64,000 bases of DNA from Rhodanobacter sp. B04. GTDB taxonomy: Bacteria; Pseudomonadota; Gammaproteobacteria; Xanthomonadales; Rhodanobacteraceae. The notes under the pieces were generated by a model. The model saw nothing but the letters and a program-made list of their open reading frames with translations. It was not told where the DNA came from and did no database searches. This document shows positions 34,232 through 42,174 of the stretch, piece after piece. Every line of letters starts with the position of its first letter. The first letter of the stretch is position 1. A program made the translations under genes and the position numbers. The stretch covers positions 1-64,000 of the forward strand of contig NZ_MUNV01000008.1 in the NCBI RefSeq assembly GCF_002001125.1, written 5' to 3'.

Positions 34232-36637
34232 TCAATCCTTGTCGTCACTGCTTTCGGGCAGCGGCGGCAGGTTGCGCACCACCATGCTCTGCGGGCTCGT
34301 CATCGGCAGCTTGGCGTCGCGCAGGCGCTCGAGCGTCTCGAACAGCAGGTCGCTTTTCACGCTGCTGACTTCGCGCGGGCTGTTGACGTAGGCGGTGCAG
34401 CTGAACAGCATCGAGCCGCCATCGAGGTTGTCCAGCTGCACGCTGGGCGCCGGCGTGTTGAGCGTGCCGTGATGCGCGCGCAGCACCTCCAGGATCAGTT
34501 CGCGTGCCTTGCCCGCGTCGGTATCCAGCGGCATCGGCAGCTTGATCTGCACGCGGCCCTGCGCATTGGCCAGGGTCACGTTGCGCACGTTCTGGGTGAT
34601 GAACTGCGAGTTCGGCACGATCATGGTGGAGCGGTCGCTCATCTGGATCTCGGTGGCGCGCACGTTGATGCGGCGGATGTCGCCCTCGACGCCACCGATG
34701 CTGACCCAGTCGCCCACCTTCACCGGGCGCTCGGCCAGCAGGATCAGGCCGGAGATGAAGTTCTGCACGATCGCCTGCAGGCCGAAGCCGATGCCGACCG
34801 AGAGCGCGCTGGCCATCCAGGCGATGCTTTGCAGGTCGACCTGCAGCGCGGCCAGCGCCAGCACGAACACGAGTACGCCACCGACGTAGCCGAGCAGGGT
34901 GATCATCGAGTTCTGCATGCCGAGGTCGAGCGAGGTCTTCGGCAACAGCTGTTCGCTCAGCCAGCGCTTGAGCACGCGCAGGATGATCAGGCCGAACACG
35001 AACACCAGTGCGGCATCGAAGATGGCGTTGGGCACGATCTTGATCGAGCCCAGCGAGCCGCCTTTCAGCAGGTAGCCGACGCGTCCCACCAGCTCCTGCG
35101 GCCCGGCGCCGAACGGTGCCAGCACGATCGCCACGGCCAGGATCAGCAGGACGGCGCGGACGATGCCGGACAGCAGCGTGCCGGTCTGTTCCAGCGCGCT
35201 GGCCGGCAGGCCGAAGCTGCTCTGCATGCGCTTGCCGGTGCGCCCCTTGGGTGCGAACACGGTGTCGAAAATGTCGTCGACCAGGTACATCAGCAGATAC
35301 AGCGTGGTGAGGATCACTCCGACCCACACCATCTGCCGCGCGATGAAGAATGCGAAGGCGATATAGCCCGTGGCCACGCCAAGCAGGGTGATGGCGACGC
35401 CGACGTATGCTGCAGCCATCACCAGGCCAACCCACAATGGCCGCTGCGCGGGCAATTCGCCGGCAGCCAGCGTGGCGCGCCGGGACTGGCCCAGGCGCAG
35501 CAGCGCGCTGCCCACCAGCAACCCGATCATCACGGCAAGCAGCCCGCGCGTCGTGACCGTGGCGGCAAGGCTGGCGCCGATCGCGTTGTTGACGCTCTCG
35601 ATGACGCCGAGCAGCAGGGTCGCAGCGCCCAGCAGCCATGGAAACGCGCGCAACCGATGCGCGGCATCGTCGGACAGGGCCGACAGTCGCCATGACGGGC
35701 GCTTGTTGGACAACATGGCGCGGCCAAGGCCGGTCATGAAGGCGGTGAACGTCACCAGCCGCACCATCTTGCGCGCCAGGTCGTCCAGGTCGTCGTTCAG
35801 CAGGTCGTTCCAGTTGAGCGCGAGGTAGGCGACATGCGCGGCCAGGCCGATGGCCAGCGTATAGGCCAGGGTCGCTGCGACCGTCAACGCACTGCGCCGC
35901 AGCCGGCCGGCCGGCATGCGGTTGGTGGTCACGCTCACCACGACTCGCTCGATCAGCCGGCGCCCGACGCTGAGCAGCAGTATGGCCGTGACCAGGCACA
36001 GCACGAACGGCGTGCGGTTCGGTGGCTGCCAGGCCTGCTTGATGGCCGCCAGGACATCGTTGCCCAATCGCCCGACCCGGGCCGTATCGTCGGGAAAGGC
36101 CCTGATCGGGTCGGCCCAGAAGACGCGGCTGAATGGCGTGGCCGTGCGCGAGGCGAGCTGGGCCTGGAACTGGTCCACCCGCAGTTCGGCGACATGGGCT
36201 GCCAACTGGGCGGCTTCGGTGCCGAGCGAGTTGGCCTGCTTGATCTGGCTGTCCAGGTCATTCTTGGCCTTGCCCAGCTGCCGACGCTGCGCGCTGAGCT
36301 CGGCGGATTCGGCAGGGGCGCCCTTGGCTGGCGGTGGCCCGAGGACATCCAGCCGGGCCTGCAGGCTGGCGGATTGCGGCGACAGGGCTGCACCCAGTTG
36401 CTCCGCCTGCTGCTGCACGGCGAGCGCGCTGGCACGCACGTCGGTCAGGGGCACATCGCCCTTGCCGGCATCCACCGTGGCCTTGATGCTGTCCAGCTGG
36501 GTGCGCAGCTGGGTCAGCGTCTGCGCGGTGGTCGGCACCGGCGCGGCTGCGCCGGCATCCGGGGTGTCTTGCGCCAACAGCGTGCTGCTGGACAGCGCCA
36601 GCAGCAGGATGAAGAGAAAGCGATGCAGGATAGGCAT
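34232..36637 (-). CDS. Large MscS-family mechanosensitive channel with DUF3772 N-terminal region
   Basis: The protein has 801 aa. The signal peptide (1-22) is followed by a Gln/Ala-rich, coiled-coil-like periplasmic region (about 35-160, DUF3772 type), about ten membrane helices (200-560), and then the MscS pore and beta domain. The pore helix is near 570-600 (VGIGFGLQAIVQNFISGL), followed by ERPVKVGDWVSIGGVEGDI. Such channels open under membrane tension and release solutes during osmotic downshock. It is a member of the large MscK/MscM-type group, not the small MscS. Confidence 0.9.
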   Translation of the reverse strand: MPILHRFLFILLLALSSSTLLAQDTPDAGAAAPVPTTAQTLTQLRTQLDSIKATVDAGKGDVPLTDVRASALAVQQQAEQLGAALSPQSASLQARLDVLGPPPAKGAPAESAELSAQRRQLGKAKNDLDSQIKQANSLGTEAAQLAAHVAELRVDQFQAQLASRTATPFSRVFWADPIRAFPDDTARVGRLGNDVLAAIKQAWQPPNRTPFVLCLVTAILLLSVGRRLIERVVVSVTTNRMPAGRLRRSALTVAATLAYTLAIGLAAHVAYLALNWNDLLNDDLDDLARKMVRLVTFTAFMTGLGRAMLSNKRPSWRLSALSDDAAHRLRAFPWLLGAATLLLGVIESVNNAIGASLAATVTTRGLLAVMIGLLVGSALLRLGQSRRATLAAGELPAQRPLWVGLVMAAAYVGVAITLLGVATGYIAFAFFIARQMVWVGVILTTLYLLMYLVDDIFDTVFAPKGRTGKRMQSSFGLPASALEQTGTLLSGIVRAVLLILAVAIVLAPFGAGPQELVGRVGYLLKGGSLGSIKIVPNAIFDAALVFVFGLIILRVLKRWLSEQLLPKTSLDLGMQNSMITLLGYVGGVLVFVLALAALQVDLQSIAWMASALSVGIGFGLQAIVQNFISGLILLAERPVKVGDWVSIGGVEGDIRRINVRATEIQMSDRSTMIVPNSQFITQNVRNVTLANAQGRVQIKLPMPLDTDAGKARELILEVLRAHHGTLNTPAPSVQLDNLDGGSMLFSCTAYVNSPREVSSVKSDLLFETLERLRDAKLPMTSPQSMVVRNLPPLPESSDDKD

Positions 36638-36813
36638 CCGCGGATGATCACGGCCCGGTCGCGGTGGGTCAATCGAAATGACCGCCGTAGCATTCCGCTT
36701 TTGACGCAGTGTTCAGCCTGGGCGATCCATCGCGCGCAGGCGGGCTGCGCGTTCTGGTGGAGGCGGCGAAGTCGCCGTCCTCGGTTTGGCGGACCAAGAC
36801 GCGGCTCGACCTT

Positions 36814-37335
36814 TCAGCGTGGCAGGCTGGCCAGCAGCGCCTCGCGCCGTGCCAGGCTTGCCGCCGGCCAGTATTCGCCGAGCTTGTAGAACTCCTTCAC
36901 CGCTGGCGTGTCTGGCGACAGCACGACCCACGGCAGCCTGGTCGAGGTGTAGATGTGGATGTCGGGTGGCAGCCGGTGAGGTTCCTTCAAGGTGCCGACC
37001 CGGACGAACGCCATCGCCTTGCCGCCGCCGGGATAGTGGCTTCACAGCGCGACATGGCATTGCGCGCAACGCGCGATCTGCTGGCCCTTGCCGCTTAGCG
37101 ATGGCGTGTCGACCATGACCGGTTCACCCTGCAGCAGGGTCACGCGATCGGTTTCGATCACCGCATTCAACGCGAACGCGGTGCCGGTTTCGCGCTGGCA
37201 CCAGCTGCAATGGCAGCAATGCACGAACATCGGTTCGCTGCTCAGTCGATAGCGGATGGCGCCGCAGGTGCAGGCGCCTTCCAGTGCGTCGGTCGTTACG
37301 GCAGGCTCTCCCGTATCGCGTCGATGGGGCTGCAT
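36814..37335 (-). pseudogene. GFA-family gene broken by one in-frame TGA
   Basis: Two halves in the same frame read as one GFA protein. The upstream half (37335-37042, MQPHRRDTGEP...) carries the Zn motifs CTCG and CCHCSWCQ and ends CAQCHVAL. The downstream half (to 36814) reads SHYPGGGKAMAFVRVGTL onward. They are separated only by a TGA at 37042-37044. TGG (Trp) at this place would restore an uninterrupted protein of about 173 codons, full family length. The frame, spacing and composition after the stop are still gene-like, so the lesion is recent, or it is a sequencing error. The closest intact relative in the window is at 83-478. Confidence 0.8.
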
Positions 37336-37407
37336 GGCGCGATATCGTCACACCGCATCGGGCGTGCTTCAAGCACAATATCGGCATACGCACGCCTGGA
37401 ACGTCCG

Positions 37408-39252
37408 ATGATCTTCCGCTGGTTCGAATCCTTCATCGACCCGTTCAAGGAGCCGGTCGACGAGATGCCGCCGCCCTCGGTGACGCGGTTCTACCTGTTC
37501 TACCTGCGTCAGGTGTGGCCGGTCTTCGCGGCGGCGATCGTGGTGGGTTTTGCGGTGGCCATCATCGAGGTGTCGCTGTTCGGCTTCATCGGCCGCATCG
37601 TCGACATGGCGAAGGGCGCGCCGGCGCCGGATTTCTTCCGGCAGCACGGCCGCGAGCTGCTGTGGATGGGGCTGGTGGCGCTCATTGCGCGGCCGCTGGC
37701 GATCGGCACGCACGACCTGCTGGTAAACCAGTCGATCGCACCCAGCCTGACCAACCGCATTCGCTGGCAGAACCATCGCTACGTGATCCGGCAAAGCCTG
37801 GGCTTTTTCCAGAACGACTACGCCGGACGCATCGCCAACCGCATCATGCAGACCGGCGCCTCATTGCGCGAGTCGGCGGTGCAGATCGTCGATGCGATCT
37901 GGTACGTCACCATCTACACCGGCAGCGCGATCGTGCTGTTCGCGCAGGCGGACTTCTGGCTGGCCGCGCCGCTGGTGCTGTGGCTGTTTGCCTATGTCGG
38001 CACGCTGGCGTTCTTCATCCCGCGCACCAAGCAGCGCTCGTGGCTGGCCTCGGAGGCGCGCTCGAAGCTGATGGGCCGCATCGTCGACGGCTACAGCAAC
38101 GTGCTGACGCTGAAGCTGTTCGCGCACACGCGGCGCGAGGAAAGCTATGTGGCCGAGGCCATGGCCGAGCAAACCGCCAAGCTGCGCCGGATGACCCGGC
38201 TCACCACCGCGATGGACGCCAGCATCACCACGCTCAACGGCTTCCTGATCGTCGGCACCTCGGCGCTGGCGATCTGGCTGTGGAGCGAGGGCAAGGTGAC
38301 GGTGGGCGCGATCGCGCTGTCGACCGGGCTGGTGATCCGCATCAACAACATGTCGGGCTGGATCATGTGGGTGGTCAACGGCATCTTCGAGAACGTCGGC
38401 ACGGTGCAGGACGGCATCACCACGATCGCGCAACCGCGTGCGGTGCAGGACCGCGAAGGCGCGATGCCGCTGGAAGTGGTCAACGGCGCGGTGCACTTCG
38501 AGCAGATCCATTTCCACTACGGGAAACAGGGCGGCGTGATCGCCGGGCTCGACCTGGCCGTGCGCGCCGGCGAGAAAATCGGCGTGGTGGGGCCGTCAGG
38601 CGCCGGCAAGTCCACCCTGGTCAACGTGTTGTTGCGGCTGTACGACCTGGAAGGCGGTCGCATCCTGATCGACGGCCAGGACATTGCGCAAGTCACCCAG
38701 GAAAGCCTGCGCTCGCAGATCGGCGTGGTGACCCAGGACACCTCGCTGCTGCACCGCTCGATCCGCGACAACCTGCTGTACGGTCGCCCCGATGCCAGCG
38801 AAGCGCAGATCCTCGACGCCGTGCGCAAGGCGCGCGCCGACGAATTCATACCGCAGCTGGTCGACGGTGAAGGCCGCATCGGCTACGAGGCGCTGGTCGG
38901 CGAGCGTGGCGTGAAACTCTCGGGTGGCCAGCGCCAGCGCATCGCGATCGCCCGCGTGCTGCTGAAGGACGCGCCGATCCTGGTGCTCGACGAAGCCACC
39001 TCGGCGCTCGACTCCGAAGCCGAAGCGGCGATCCAGGACAGCCTCGACATCCTGATGCAGGGCAAGACGGTGATCGCGATCGCGCACCGGCTGTCCACCA
39101 TCGCGCGGATGGACCGGCTGGTGGTGCTGGACAAGGGGCAGGTCGTGGAAACCGGCACCCATGCGGAACTGATCGCACACGAGGGACTGTATGCGCGATT
39201 GTGGAAGCGGCAGACCGGCGGCTTCGTGGCGGCCGAGGATGCCGTGGCGTGA
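37408..39252 (+). CDS. ABC exporter, fused permease and ATPase
   Basis: The protein has 614 aa from the ATG at 37408. Six helices fall in about 25-330. The ATPase has Walker A GPSGAGKST (near 395), signature LSGGQ (near 504), Walker B ILVLDEATSALDS and the H-loop in IAHRLST. It is a half-transporter that should form a homodimer in the inner membrane. Similar exporters move lipids, peptides or drugs, and no cargo gene is nearby. It is the second of three such exporters in the window and is followed by the inverted repeat at 39344. Confidence 0.88.
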   Translation: MIFRWFESFIDPFKEPVDEMPPPSVTRFYLFYLRQVWPVFAAAIVVGFAVAIIEVSLFGFIGRIVDMAKGAPAPDFFRQHGRELLWMGLVALIARPLAIGTHDLLVNQSIAPSLTNRIRWQNHRYVIRQSLGFFQNDYAGRIANRIMQTGASLRESAVQIVDAIWYVTIYTGSAIVLFAQADFWLAAPLVLWLFAYVGTLAFFIPRTKQRSWLASEARSKLMGRIVDGYSNVLTLKLFAHTRREESYVAEAMAEQTAKLRRMTRLTTAMDASITTLNGFLIVGTSALAIWLWSEGKVTVGAIALSTGLVIRINNMSGWIMWVVNGIFENVGTVQDGITTIAQPRAVQDREGAMPLEVVNGAVHFEQIHFHYGKQGGVIAGLDLAVRAGEKIGVVGPSGAGKSTLVNVLLRLYDLEGGRILIDGQDIAQVTQESLRSQIGVVTQDTSLLHRSIRDNLLYGRPDASEAQILDAVRKARADEFIPQLVDGEGRIGYEALVGERGVKLSGGQRQRIAIARVLLKDAPILVLDEATSALDSEAEAAIQDSLDILMQGKTVIAIAHRLSTIARMDRLVVLDKGQVVETGTHAELIAHEGLYARLWKRQTGGFVAAEDAVA

Positions 39253-39343
39253 GCGGCGCAGCCGTGGCTGCCTGGTTGATCAGGCCTGCGATATCGAGTC
39301 CTGGCGGGGCTGGTGTTTGCTTGAGCGCAAAGCCTGACTTTTT

Positions 39344-39422
39344 CGTCATTCCCGCGAAAGCGGGAACCCAGTGCCTTTCGCTCCAACAGTCACACTGGAT
39401 TCCCGCTTTCGCGGGAATGACG
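39344..39422. repeat. REP/BIME-like inverted repeat
   Basis: Two arms of 30 bp (39344-39373 and 39393-39422) pair with one mismatch. Each arm itself contains the small palindrome cccgcgaaagcggg or its reverse. The core cgtcattcccgcgaaagcgg and its complement form a long hairpin between an ABC exporter gene and a GNAT gene on the same strand. This is the typical form of a bacterial interspersed palindromic element. It could also stop transcription from the exporter. Confidence 0.85.
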
Positions 39423-39506
39423 GTGCTTAAATTAAATAAGTGCCATTGAGCTGCTGGCAACGGATGACACAACCTGTTCGTGCTGCGGAAAATTCAGGGA
39501 CTCCAT

Positions 39507-39968
39507 GTGATTCACAACGTCGCGATAAGGCCGGTCCGGCACGAAGATTTCCCGACCTGGAAACGGCTCTGGGACGGCTACAACGCTTTTTACGGCAGGA
39601 TCGGCCCGACCGCGTTGCCGGCGGATATCACGTCGATGACCTGGTCGCGATTCTTCGACGCCTACGAGCCGGTGCATGCCCTCGTCGCCGAAAGCAACGA
39701 GCAGCTGCTGGGCCTGGCGCATTTCCTCTACCACCGCAGCACCACCCAGCTTGGCCCCAGCTGCTACCTGCAGGATCTGTTCACGCTCGACGCGGCCAGA
39801 GGCAAAGGGATCGGGCGCGCGCTGATCGAGGAGGTCTACCGGCGGGCCCGCGAGGCTGGTAGCCCGCGTGTCTATTGGCAGACCCACGAGACCAATGCGA
39901 CCGCCATGCAGCTCTACGAGCAGGTCGCCGAGAAGTCCGGCTTCGTCGTCTACCGCAAGCTGCTGTAG
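39507..39968 (+). CDS. GNAT-family N-acetyltransferase
   Basis: The protein has 153 aa from a GTG at 39507 with AGGGA 6 bp upstream. A longer start at 39480 is possible. The GNAT acetyl-CoA loop is LDAARGKGIGRAL, near residues 97-109, followed by the ETNATAMQLYE segment and a C-terminal VVYRKLL. It acetylates an unknown amine. It lies 62 bp before the MurJ-family gene on the same strand. Confidence 0.87.
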   Translation: MIHNVAIRPVRHEDFPTWKRLWDGYNAFYGRIGPTALPADITSMTWSRFFDAYEPVHALVAESNEQLLGLAHFLYHRSTTQLGPSCYLQDLFTLDAARGKGIGRALIEEVYRRAREAGSPRVYWQTHETNATAMQLYEQVAEKSGFVVYRKLL

Positions 39969-40030
39969 ATGGACGTAGAGGCGCCGGTCGCGTAAATGAT
40001 AGGCTCGGCGTTTTGAGCGGGCGGGTGAGC

Positions 40031-41611
40031 ATGGCGAAGGAGGCGGGTCGAAAGCACGCCGTACTGGTCGGGGCGGGCATCCTCTGCAGCCGCATCTTCG
40101 GCCTGGTGCGCCAGCGGGTTTTCTCGCACTACTTCGGCCTCTCGGACGCCGCCGACATCTTCAGCTCGGCACTGCGCGTCCCCAACTTCCTGCAGAACCT
40201 GTTCGGCGAAGGCGTGCTCTCGGCGTCCTTCATCCCGGTCTATGCCGGCCTGCTTGGCCAGGGCAAGCGCGAGGAGGCCGGACGCCTGGCCGGTGCGATC
40301 GCCGCCATCCTCGCCCTGGTCATCTCGGTGATCGTCGCCGTCGGCGTCGTGGCGACACCCTGGCTGCTGTGGCTGATCGCGCCCGGTTACACCGGCGAGA
40401 AGCGCGAGTTGACGATCCTGATCGTGCGCATCCTGTTTCCCGGTACCGGCATTCTGGTCTGGTCGGCGTGGTGCCTGGGCATCCTCAACAGCCATCATAA
40501 GTTCTTCCTGTCCTACGTCGCGCCGGTGGTGTGGAACCTGTCGATGATCGTGACGCTGTTGGTCTTCAGGAACCTGCCGTCCGACAAGCTGATCGTCTAT
40601 CTGGCCTGGGGCACCGTGCTGGGCTGCCTGCTGCAGTTCCTGGTGCAACTGCCCTCGGTGCTGAAGCTGGTGCCCGACCTGCGGCTGCGCCTCGACCTGC
40701 GCAGCATCCATGTGCGGCAGGTCGTCGGCAGCTTCATGTCGGTGGCGGTCGGGCGCGGCGTGGTGCAGATCAGCGCCTTCGTCGACCAGGCGATCTCGAC
40801 CTTGCTGGGCCGCGGTGCGATGGCGGCGATGACCACCGCAGCCTCGATCAACATGCTGCCGATCAGCCTGTTCGGCATGGCGGTGTCGGCCGCGGAGCTG
40901 CCGACCTTGTCGCGGATGGCCGGGCAGGAGCTCGACCGGGCCACGGCGGCAAGTCTTTCCGCGCGACTGGACAGCGGCCTGGAACGCATCGCGTTCTTCG
41001 TCGTGCCGTCGGCCATGGCGTTTCTGGCCCTGGGCAATGTGATCGTGGCAGCGCTATACCAGTCCGGCGAGTTCACCAGCAAGGATTCCTACTACGTGTG
41101 GGCCATCCTCGCCGGCTCGGGCGTGGGCCTGCTCGCCTCGACGTTCGGCCGTCTGTATTCGTCGACCTATTACGCCATGCGGGATACGCGGACGCCGTTG
41201 CGTTTTGCGCTGGTCCGGCTGGCTGTCACGGCAGTGCTTGGCCTCGCCAGTGCCTTGCTGCTGCCTTCGATGCTCGGCGTACCAGCGCAGTGGGGCGCGG
41301 TAGGCCTGACCGCATCGGCCGGCGTGGCCGGCTGGGTCGAGTTCTATCTGCTGCGGCGGAAGATGAACAGGAAGCTGGGGCCGACCGGTGTCCCGGTCTC
41401 GATCATGTTCAAGCTCTGGTCGGCTGCATGTCTGGCGGCCCTGGCAGCATGCGGGACGGAGTACCTAGTGCCCAGCCATGGTCCGATACTGACCGCGGTC
41501 TACGTGCTTGGCATTTACGGCGTGGCTTATTTCGCCGTGACCTACCTGATGCGCATCAAGGAATGCGTGGAGTTGCTTGGCAAGCTGCTGCGTCGCGTGG
41601 GTATCGGATAG
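40031..41611 (+). CDS. murJ: MurJ-family lipid II flippase (MOP superfamily)
   Basis: The protein has 526 aa with about 14 hydrophobic helices. The start MAKEAGRKHAVLVGAGILCS leads into the MurJ pattern SRIFGLVRQRVFSHYFG, DIFSSALRVPNFLQNLFGEGVLSASFIPVYA and AMTTAASINMLPISLFGMAVSAAELPTLS. MurJ moves lipid-linked peptidoglycan precursors across the inner membrane. The usual neighbours (ribF, ileS, rpsT) are absent, so this may be a second, specialised copy. Another polysaccharide lipid carrier is a possible alternative substrate. Confidence 0.85.
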   Translation: MAKEAGRKHAVLVGAGILCSRIFGLVRQRVFSHYFGLSDAADIFSSALRVPNFLQNLFGEGVLSASFIPVYAGLLGQGKREEAGRLAGAIAAILALVISVIVAVGVVATPWLLWLIAPGYTGEKRELTILIVRILFPGTGILVWSAWCLGILNSHHKFFLSYVAPVVWNLSMIVTLLVFRNLPSDKLIVYLAWGTVLGCLLQFLVQLPSVLKLVPDLRLRLDLRSIHVRQVVGSFMSVAVGRGVVQISAFVDQAISTLLGRGAMAAMTTAASINMLPISLFGMAVSAAELPTLSRMAGQELDRATAASLSARLDSGLERIAFFVVPSAMAFLALGNVIVAALYQSGEFTSKDSYYVWAILAGSGVGLLASTFGRLYSSTYYAMRDTRTPLRFALVRLAVTAVLGLASALLLPSMLGVPAQWGAVGLTASAGVAGWVEFYLLRRKMNRKLGPTGVPVSIMFKLWSAACLAALAACGTEYLVPSHGPILTAVYVLGIYGVAYFAVTYLMRIKECVELLGKLLRRVGIG

Positions 41612-41652
41612 AGCAGGTGTCGGGAGTGGATTTGGCCCCGGAGAAACCTTCC

Positions 41653-41805
41653 ATGAGCTACGAGGTGTTTCTCTGGATCAGTCGTGGCGTCTTGCGACTA
41701 GTGCTCACTGTCCTGGGATGCGTATTGCTGGCTGCCATTGGTTATTTGATTATCGCGGAAGTCATGTTGACCACTCCCTTTCACGCGCTCGATCCGCAAC
41801 CATAG
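41653..41805 (+). CDS. Possible 50-aa single-span membrane protein
   Basis: The product has one strong hydrophobic helix (about 11-37, VLRLVLTVLGCVLLAAIGYL) with short flanking tails. The ATG at 41653 has ggaga about 12 bp upstream. It starts 41 bp after the MurJ-family stop on the same strand. No family was recognised. A real small membrane protein is plausible from position and composition, but a chance frame cannot be excluded. Confidence 0.45.
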   Translation: MSYEVFLWISRGVLRLVLTVLGCVLLAAIGYLIIAEVMLTTPFHALDPQP

Positions 41806-41924
41806 CCGGCAGCTCTCGTAACGCCTCTTCAATCGGGTGAAATTAGATATGCAGTGACAGCCCCGGAAAGAAATTTCGCACGCTGCAATGATCAACAGAT
41901 GCTTGAATCCTCAAGAGCCGAAGC

Positions 41925-42107
41925 ATGAGCACAAAAGCCACAGTCGACGCCGATATCAACAAGATCGGTATTGCAGAAGCCACGATTTCACCGACAGGCA
42001 TGCATCGTCCGCCGCATTGCGCGTTGGACACGGAAGAAACCGCCTGCTTCGACGAAGTTCAGCACGAGATCGCGTTGCGCGAGTCAACGCTGCGCGCACC
42101 TCGATAG
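41925..42107 (+). CDS. Possible 60-aa protein, unknown
   Basis: The frame has a start preceded by aagagccgaagc. It encodes a polar, acidic N-terminal part (MSTKATVDADINKIGIAEA) and two cysteines (PPHCALD, TACFDE). There is no hydrophobic segment and no recognised family. Its length and position before an ABC exporter on the opposite strand would allow a secreted peptide precursor. There is no processing site or modification enzyme to support that. Confidence 0.25.
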   Translation: MSTKATVDADINKIGIAEATISPTGMHRPPHCALDTEETACFDEVQHEIALRESTLRAPR

Positions 42108-42122
42108 CAGGGCAAGAAAAAC

Positions 42123-42161
42123 GGGCCGGTGGAAGCAAGGCCGATCAATCTTCTCCGGCCC
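42123..42161. terminator. Terminator-like hairpin, probably bidirectional
   Basis: The arms gggccgg (42123-42129) and ccggccc (42155-42161) pair across a 25-nt loop. A T-rich tail follows on both strands (cttttcc on plus, gtttttc on minus). It lies 14 bp past the stop codon of the minus-strand ABC exporter gene. Confidence 0.5.
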
Positions 42162-42174
42162 CTTTTCCGACCGT

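Larger units (their letters stand above)
41806..42174. other. Low-GC intergenic region with one candidate small gene
   Basis: This 369 bp region is visibly less GC-rich than its neighbours. It lies between the small membrane-protein frame and the convergent ABC exporter. Apart from the 60-aa frame at 41925-42107 and a terminator-like hairpin near 42123, nothing is recognisable. Confidence 0.45.
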
